Source: Ancistrus triradiatus (taxonomy: Eukaryota; Chordata; Actinopteri; Siluriformes; Loricariidae). Taken from it: a stretch of 64,000 nucleotides of DNA. Below are positions 58,901 to 64,000 of the stretch, one piece after another; position 1 is the stretch's first letter; each line of letters opens with the position of its first letter. The translations under genes were made by a program, and so were the position numbers. The notes under the pieces are model-generated. The model was not told the DNA's origin and made no database searches. It saw only the letters and a program-made list of their open reading frames with translations. The DNA lies in contig JAJAGP010003266.1 of NCBI GenBank assembly GCA_025084515.1, positions 1-64,000 of the forward strand, written 5' to 3'.

Positions 58901-61330
58901 GGAGTGCTCCGTTAAAAAGCATTCAAGGTCATGGAGTGGGCCTAGCCAGTCTCCAGACCTCAACCCACAGAAAGAAAATTGGGAAAGTCCGTGTTGCCCA
59001 GCGACAGCCCCAAAACATCACTGCTCTAGAGGAGAATCTGTGGGGGAATGGGACCAAAAATACCAGCTAACGTGTGTGCCAACTGGTGAAGAACTTTACA
59101 GGAAACGTTTTGATCTCTGTCATGCCAACAAAGGGTTATGTTACCAAAGTATGAGCGAACTTTGGTTATTATTGACCAAATATTTATTTTCCCACCATAA
59201 TTACAATTAAATTCTTTAAAAAATCCTTTACAATGTGTTTGTCCTGGATTTTTTTCGTTCATTTTGCTCTCCTAGTTGGAAGGGTACCTATATGTGAAAA
59301 GTACAGACCTTTCTCCTCTTTCTAATTAGGAGAAAGACTTGCACGATCAGTGGCCTGACTAAAAACTTTTTGCCCACTGTATTTGCATTTGTAAGAAGTT
59401 GACTTATTTCACATTTTTATCTAGACAGGTGCTATTGCCTAGGAACACAATGCGCAGGTGTGCCCTTGAATGGGGCACCAGTCCAAGTCCATGCCAGGGC
59501 ATGATCCCTTGGCTGGGTTTCCCTCTCTCAGACACAGCCAACAGTGTCTGCATATGATGCCTAGCTGTACATGAACTCATGTCCCTGCGGTGGTGAGCTG
59601 TGTCACCTCAGTGCCCAACATTTTGACCTATAGTAATGACATAACATATTTTAATAAAGTACATTCTCATCTCTCAAAGAAGGTTATTGAAGAGGCTTTG
59701 TCAATAAGCAACACATTTTGTTTCTACTTCTGTTCTTTAAATACCAGCTCATCTCGCCTTGACTGCAGGACACACTGCTTTACTGCTTTAACCCGAAATG
59801 TTCGATTCTTGATCCCACAGGAAACGGCTGTGGAACTGATCTTCGCGGCTCATTCCACGACGGCCAGTGCGTCCACTTCGCTCATCCTTCAGCTGATGCG
59901 CCATCCCGTGGTGGCAGAGCGTGCCAGGGCAGAACTGGAAGCCGAAGGCCTGCTTGCAGACGTGCATGGCTCCTGTTGTTCATGCTGCATGGAAGGCAGT
60001 ATCGCATCTCCAACCCAAGAGTCAGAAAGGTGCCCGAACGAAGAGGAGCCCGTTCTTACACTAAAACCTCTGCTTGATAAAACCTACTCCGAGGACAGAG
60101 ACAAGCCAGAAGGTCCTCGCTCCCGCATCCACATCCCTTATTTGAGTTTGGAAAAAATCAATCAGCTGTCTTACTTGGACTGCGTGGTCAAGGAGCTGCT
60201 TCGATTTCTGCCACCAGTCTCTGGGGGATACAGGACGGTCCTACGGACGTTTGAGCTGAACGTGAGTCGTTTATGTGACCAGGTTATCCACATAAGTTGG
60301 AGAAAATGGGGGGGGGTCGTTTTCAGTGGTCATCTGGACTGCAAATGGAAAGTTCTGAGTTTAAATGTTAGGTACCAGTAAAAAAGTAAACAGTATATGT
60401 GTACTCATGTACAGTAGAATGAAAATCTTATCTTTGCATATCCAAGCTTGATGCCAAGTTGGAAGTGCAAGGTCAACCACACAATTGAGTGCCACTGGAG
60501 CAGAGTGGGCTAAAGACTATGCTCAGCCAGGATCGAGCCCTGAACCTTTTAGTACATAGCCCAGAATCCTAACCACCTAAAACTACACTGTTCCTGTCTT
60601 GGCCTCTACAGCATAGCCAGCAGTTGAATTATTTCCCATATCATATTGTTCAATTATGAACCCAGATCATCAATAACATTCATCTAAATTTACTGAATAA
60701 TGAGTGTCTTTTTCTTATGGTATGGGGACTGTGGTTTTAGGCCTAGGGATTAAGTTGGGGCTACAGATCAGAAGGTCCAAGGTTCAAATCCAACCTTCTG
60801 TCAAAAGCTGCCACTGTTGGATCCTGAGCAAGAAAGAAACAGAAACTGTAATAATGGATTTATTATGTATAAGATGTAAGCTGCTCTGGGTAAATGCTTG
60901 TAAATTTCTTTAATTTCCACACACTCCTATTTGAATTTAAGCTACAGGGTTTCCGATTCCCAAAAAGGCTGGTGGAGAGCTGTCATGTACAGATCAGCGA
61001 CCACAAACGGACCTCTTCCAACTAATCAACCCTGAGCTGTTCGACCCAGAGCGCTTCGACGGCAAGCGTGACGAAAGCAAAAGCAGCCGCTTCAGCTACG
61101 TGCCGTTTGGCGGAGGCGTACGCCGGTGCATCGGTCGCGAGCTTGCCCTGCTCGTGCTCAAAACACTCAGCGCGGAGCTGCTGGCCACAGTCGAATGGAC
61201 GCTGGCTACCGAGACGTATCCCAGAATGCAAACGGTACCCATCGTCCATCCGGTCAACGGACTCCACGTCTATTTCAACTACAGGAATCAGGCAGGAAGC
61301 CGAAACCGCAGGGAGTCCACGCATATATAG
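52769..61330 (+). CDS. cyp26c1: Retinoic acid 4-hydroxylase, cytochrome P450 26C1-like (six coding exons, last exon frame-broken as written)
   Basis: Joined coding exons 52769-52975, 53187-53411, 55858-56133, 56919-57074, 59821-60261 and 60948-61330, every junction GT-AG and phase 0. CYP26 enzymes are ER-anchored P450s that oxidise all-trans retinoic acid and set its gradients in hindbrain and other embryonic tissue. Visible in order: hydrophobic N-terminal anchor (about residues 8-35), proline-rich LPLPEGSMGW hinge, the GSSFHISRRE and WPQS blocks typical of the family, I-helix AAHSTTASASTS, K-helix ELLR (ExxR), PPVSGGYRT, FDPERF, and haem loop FGGGVRRCIG with the axial Cys. CYP26C1 is preferred over B1 or A1 because of GSMGWP, the LDEQ...TFEQLMNNLFSLP block and PPVSGGYRT (B1 has TPISGGYRT). 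Length would be about 560 residues, close to fish CYP26C1. The final exon contains frame breaks (see exon 6). Assignment to the family is firm; the paralogue letter is from remembered family patterns. Confidence 0.93.
53187..53411 (+). CDS. cyp26c1: cyp26c1 coding exon 2
   Basis: 75 codons bounded by acceptor ...GACAG and donor GTAAGC. It reads GSSFHISRREKHGNVFKTHL at the start, then VIRVTGAENIRKILL, VSTQWPQSTRI and a basic end HKKKRK. These are diagnostic CYP26 blocks covering the A-C helix part of the fold, including the WxxxR-type C-helix region (WPQSTR) that contacts haem propionate in P450s. Confidence 0.93.
54255..54405 (+). mobile_element. LINE 3'-tail fragment in cyp26c1 intron 2
   Basis: GGTTCTTCCTTATAAGGTTT, GGAGTTTTTCCTTGCCACTG and AAGCTATATAAATAAAAAGG; worn copy of the tail family. 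Confidence 0.72.
55480..55770. repeat. Third copy of the unnamed dispersed repeat, in cyp26c1 intron 2
   Basis: TCTGATAAGCTGAAAAAAAT, GTTAAAACCATAGAAAGTAT, GGTATAATCCAGTTGATGAC, CTCAACATTAATG and GGGGCTGGCCTCACTGGG match in order the copy at 25180-25400. Confidence 0.72.
55858..56133 (+). CDS. cyp26c1: cyp26c1 coding exon 3
   Basis: 92 codons between acceptor ...CATTAG and donor GTGCGG. The product starts ILARVFSHAALETYL and ends NNLFSLPVDAPLSGLRK, the C1-type D-F helix region. Frame is open and shows no damage, in contrast to the last exon. Confidence 0.93.
56327..56767. mobile_element. Short Tc1-like inverted-repeat element in cyp26c1 intron 3
   Basis: Left end CAGTACTGTGCAAAAGTCTT then AGGCCATGATTAGG...TTTTAGCAATGG. 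The right end, reversed, gives GCAGGACTGTGCAAATGTTT then TAAGCCACCATTAG...TTTAGCAATG. About 441 bp, no transposase, so non-autonomous. Confidence 0.7.
56919..57074 (+). CDS. cyp26c1: cyp26c1 coding exon 4
   Basis: 52 codons between acceptor ...TGTTAG and donor GTATGA. It reads GIKARDTLHAEMENIIKEKM, then a short acidic stretch, DAFDYMLSAAKEHDYNFTMQ and ELK, matching the G-H helix segment of CYP26 proteins that immediately precedes the I-helix. Confidence 0.92.
57180..57600 (+). mobile_element. Relic of Tc1 family 2 in cyp26c1 intron 4, interrupted
   Basis: Two blocks match the 18521 element in order and orientation: AAGTTGTTGAAGCAAATCAG with GGTTACAAGACCATCT (57195-57250), and CCCAGGGTAACTTCTAAGCA with CTAAAGGCCTCTCTTA (57530-57575). 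The 260 bp between them is unrelated. No inverted repeats remain. Confidence 0.72.
57797..59379 (+). mobile_element. Tc1/mariner element, family 1, full length, in cyp26c1 intron 4
   Basis: TA at 57795-57796 and 59380-59381; ends CAGTGGGGCAAAAAAATATT and TTTTTGCCCACTG. 1583 bp. N-terminal frame at 58173 (MAKTKVQSKDNWKKIVDLHQ) loses the segment after STVGA by a deletion and frameshift. Inserted in the sense orientation relative to the host gene, between coding exons 4 and 5. Confidence 0.92.
59821..60261 (+). CDS. cyp26c1: cyp26c1 coding exon 5 (I- to K-helix, long linker)
   Basis: 147 codons between acceptor ...CCACAG and donor GTGAGT. It begins with ETAVELIFAAHSTTASASTS, the oxygen-activating I-helix, and ends with LSYLDCVVKELLRFLPPVSG and YRTVLRTFELN, carrying the invariant ExxR pair. 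Between them lies a long variable insert with a Cys cluster (CCSCC) and an acidic, Pro/Lys-rich part, longer by roughly 25-30 residues than the corresponding human linker as I recall it. Confidence 0.93.
60720..60905 (+). mobile_element. Degraded tRNA-derived SINE in cyp26c1 intron 5
   Basis: GGGGACTGTGG start, altered A box, B box GGTTCAAATCC, AGCTGCCACTGTTGGATCC body and a worn tail GCTCTGGGTAAATGCTTGTA. The most diverged of the recognisable copies. Confidence 0.75.
60948..61330 (+). CDS. cyp26c1: cyp26c1 coding exon 6 (haem-binding end; frame broken near its start)
   Basis: Acceptor GCTACAG is followed by GGT TTC CGA TTC CCA, giving the expected GFRFPK of the GxxIPKGW block in phase 0. 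After the A run at 60962-60966 the GW codons lie in the +1 frame, MY (60985) also in that frame, the next family-like residues in another, and QLINPELFDPERF onward (from 61019) in the third. Acceptor to stop (TAG 61328-61330) is 383 nt, not a multiple of three. In phase 0 a TAA stops the protein at 61023, before FGGGVRRCIG. From 61019 to the stop the frame is intact and family-like, including VPIVHPVNGLHVYF. Confidence 0.85.
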
Positions 61331-61455
61331 AAAAGCCAAGCGTGAGGTGAACGGACTCCACAAGAGCTGTACGTGTTTTCAGCCACCCCCATCAACAAAT
61401 ATGCCCTATGGCTTGGATAAGTCAGATTTCAAAACTATTGAATATAAATAGCCTA

Positions 61456-61461
61456 AATAAA
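61456..61461 (+). terminator. Polyadenylation signal of cyp26c1
   Basis: AATAAA about 126 bp after the stop codon, the first consensus signal downstream. A second AATAAA at 62552-62557 could serve a longer transcript. Confidence 0.6.
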
Positions 61462-62925
61462 GAAATGCTCAGAACAAGCACCCAGCATTTTAACAAGGAC
61501 ATTTTGCCAGAAAGGTTGGTTGGTGTCATGAGTGGCCTGCTTGCATAAAGTGACACAAGCCTTTTGGTCTTAATCATCTGTCCTACATCGGAACTTCAGC
61601 GCTGGTAGAATATGACTTTATTAACATAGTATAAACACACAGCCTTTTAACTGCTAGAAAAAGCAGAGAGTGATGCCCGCCCTGATGCATTGTTGTGGTA
61701 CAACACCAAAGGATTTATGGCCGAGTTTGGGAACCTCTGTTTTCTGAACTACAACTTAAGGCTAACAAATAGGTAAAATGACTAATATTTGTAGATAGTG
61801 TTTGGTAGAAGGAAACACAGTAGAGAGCAAATTATGTTTTTTTTTCATTATTCTGTTGGAGATAATAGAACTTGATATTGAAAAATGATCAATGTAATTG
61901 AAATGTAAAATGAAATCAGAAAGGAACAAGCAGGACGTGCAAATCATGCATCATTTTATTCCAGGTTGTCCCTATAAGTGTCTGAATTCTTAATTCTGAT
62001 CTATTTGAATGAATCAAAAATCTAACCGTGCCACTTATTGATTCTAGTTTGCCGTGTTTGTGTGACAATATAAACGGAATTTCCCTTTAAGTGAAGTACG
62101 AATTAATAAGCTCTATTTATAATTACTTCCTAACCCTACCCAGATTTAAATAATAACAAAATAACAAAAAAACTTAGATTCTAGATTTAATATGTTAACA
62201 TTAGAATAGCGATCTCTATCATAGGTTGGCTTCCAGATGTTTACTCTTATACGTAGGATTTCTGTATCGCTTCTCACCGCGTTAATCGTTCATGAATTAT
62301 GTTTATTCGAAATGCAAACTGTGAATAATGGTCCTTGTGGAAGGGCCAGTCTATAAACAGGGAAGGAGGAACCAGTAGCACTTTTACTCTGACTGAGTTT
62401 TTCTTTTTTTATATTTGTATTTGTAATATCTGTATGTGATTCTTTGCTAGTGTTTGTGCATGTTTCCCAGTATTCTTAGCTCCTGTATCAGTCCCTAACC
62501 TACACGAGGCTTACTGCCGTACAGTGTTTGTCCCACCATCTGAGCATTCGTAATAAAATGCTTTGAGTTATTTGTGCTAGCAGCGTCTTTTCCGGTACTC
62601 TCTCTTCTTTGAAACGCAGATTCAAAGAAGGCTATAGAGTTAACATCGAGTGGACTTAATGCAATTAGCCTCTGATAACAGCAGAAAATCAGGAGTTTGC
62701 AGTTAATCAGTTGTCCAATAGTGCGTTTACATGCAATGATAATCAGATAATGGAATGATTCCGGCAGTAACGGATTTCTATTTGCAAAACAGCCAATAAT
62801 TATGACAATATTGTGACATAAACTTCCAAACTTTAATATTAATAATTAAAATATATTTTTTCTTGAGTATATACTGCTTTCAGAGTCTCCCTAAAGTGTT
62901 CGATAGCATTGAGTGCTTTTAGTTA
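61462..62925. other. 3' flank of cyp26c1
   Basis: AT-rich, with a second AATAAA at 62552. No further exon or neighbouring gene is seen before the terminal Tc1 copy. Confidence 0.5.
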
Positions 62926-64000
62926 CAGTGGGGCAAAAAAGTATTTAGTCAGCCACTTGATTTTGCAAGTCTCCTCTTAGGAAGACGAGAGAGGTAATTT
63001 TTCATCAAGGTACCCTTCAACTAGAGAGACAAAATTAGAATAAATGGGAATTTAAATAAAACTGTGGGACAATTTTGTAAGAAACTGGCAGACATACAAG
63101 GGACCATGATAATCTCCATCGATCTGGGGCCCCACGCAAGATCTCATTTCACGTGGGGTCCAAAATGATTATGGAACGGTGAGGCAAAAATTCCCAGAAC
63201 TACACGGAGGGGACCTGAGATGAAGGACCTGCCGAGAGCTGGGACCACAAGTAACAAAGGTTAAGATCAGTACACACATAAACCGAGGGGACTCAGATTC
63301 CTGCAGTGCCAGGCGTGGCCCGCCCTGCTTAAGCCAGTACCAGGTTCCAGGCCTGTGCTGAAGTTTGCCAGGAGAAGCATATGGATGATTCCAGAAAGAG
63401 GGATTGGGAGAATATCATGTGGTCAGATGAAACTAAAAATAGAAAACTCAACTTGCGTGTTTGGAGGACGAAGAATGCTGAGTTGCATTCCCCAAAGAAC
63501 ACCCTACCTACTGTGCAGCATGGGGGTGGAAACATCATGCTTGGGGCCTTGTTTTTGTGCAAAAGGGGACAGGACGACAGACTTGATCCGTGTTAAGGAA
63601 GATTGAACGGGGCCATGTATCGTGAGATTTTAGCAAAAAAACCTCCTTCCATCGTGAGAAGCATTTGAAGATGGAACGGGCTGGGTCTTCCAGCATGACA
63701 ATTGGATCTAAAACAACCGCTTGGGCAACAAAGGGAGTAGCTACGTAAAAAGCATTTCCAAGGTCCTGGCGGCCTAGCAAGGTTCCAGACATCAACCCCA
63801 TAGGAAAATTTGGGAGGGAGTGAAGTTGAAAGTCCTGTTGCCCCAAAACAATCACTGCTCTAAGGAATCTGCATGGAGGAATGGGGCAAAATACCAGCTA
63901 CGTGTGGCCAACCTGGTGAAGACTGACAAGAAAGGTTTACCTCTGTCATTGCCAACCAAAGGTTATGTTACAAAGTATTGAGTTGAAAACTTTTGTATTG
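62926..64000 (+). mobile_element. Tc1/mariner element, family 1, cut by the window end
   Basis: TA at 62924-62925 then CAGTGGGGCAAAAAAGTATT. The DNA-binding half is largely deleted (the left repeat jumps to the segment after the second helix-turn-helix), and the DDE half is present to the end of the transposase (GCCAACCAAAGGTTATGTTA). Compared with the 57797 copy it has very many single-base insertions. Confidence 0.88.

Noticed and set aside
61022..61451. Overlapping frames of 113 and 127 codons at the end of cyp26c1
   Set aside because: Shadows of the GC-rich final exon; the true frame is the one containing FGGGVRRCIG.
61462..64000. Neighbouring cyp26a1, which lies beside CYP26C1 in mammals
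   Set aside because: No CYP26A1 exon in the 2.6 kb shown; the window is too short on this side to decide.

Overview
The window is vertebrate nuclear DNA, almost certainly from a teleost fish and plausibly a catfish or other otophysan. Reasons: one intron-containing vertebrate gene (a cyp26c1-type retinoic-acid hydroxylase, right end, + strand); a dense scatter of Tc1/mariner transposons with CAGTGG-type ends and TA target sites; CR1/L2/Rex1-group LINE relics; and tRNA-derived SINEs of types common in fish. There is no bacterial-style gene packing, and nearly all open frames longer than 60 codons are chance frames or transposon relics.

Layout. 1-51.3 kb is a gene-poor upstream region made of repeats and unassigned single-copy DNA. 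It holds L2-type LINE and SINE copies (0.6, 3.5-4.4, 16.6, 21.2, 31.1, 37.5 kb); Tc1 copies at 5.86-7.0, 13.6-15.15 (minus), 18.5-20.1 and 44.7-46.3 kb; a 2.3-kb G-poor ATCC-like satellite with a nested period of about 170 bp (10.74-13.05 kb); a duplicated block of an unnamed repeat family (25.0-26.8 kb); a small inverted-repeat element with an internal duplication (24.5 kb); a three-unit tandem repeat split by a SINE (32.6-33.55 kb); a larger LINE with a reverse-transcriptase frame (38.2-41.3 kb); a purine-only-looking tract (44.1-44.5 kb); and a second, different reverse-transcriptase relic (48.0-49.0 kb, minus). Several GC-richer unrepeated stretches (7.3-7.8, 10.0-10.3, 15.5-16.3, 26.85-27.75, 30.3-30.7, 49.86-50.03 kb) are candidate conserved regulatory DNA, judged only by eye.

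51.3-61.5 kb is the cyp26c1 locus. A likely promoter (31 AG units, a DR2-like nuclear-receptor site, a CRE-like site, a TATA box) leads to a probable non-coding first exon and then six coding exons with canonical splice sites, all in phase 0. The encoded protein is a membrane-anchored P450 that clears retinoic acid. The first five exons are cleanly open (435 codons). The last exon carries several small frame breaks between the splice acceptor and the PERF/haem-binding region, so as written the reading frame stops before the haem cysteine; base-level assembly error or real decay are both possible. Introns carry a LINE tail, a small Tc1-like inverted-repeat element, a Tc1 relic, a near full-length Tc1 and a SINE.

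61.5-64.0 kb is 3' flank, ending in a Tc1 copy cut by the window edge that is full of single-base insertions relative to its sister copies. No RNA genes, CRISPR arrays or prokaryotic features were seen.
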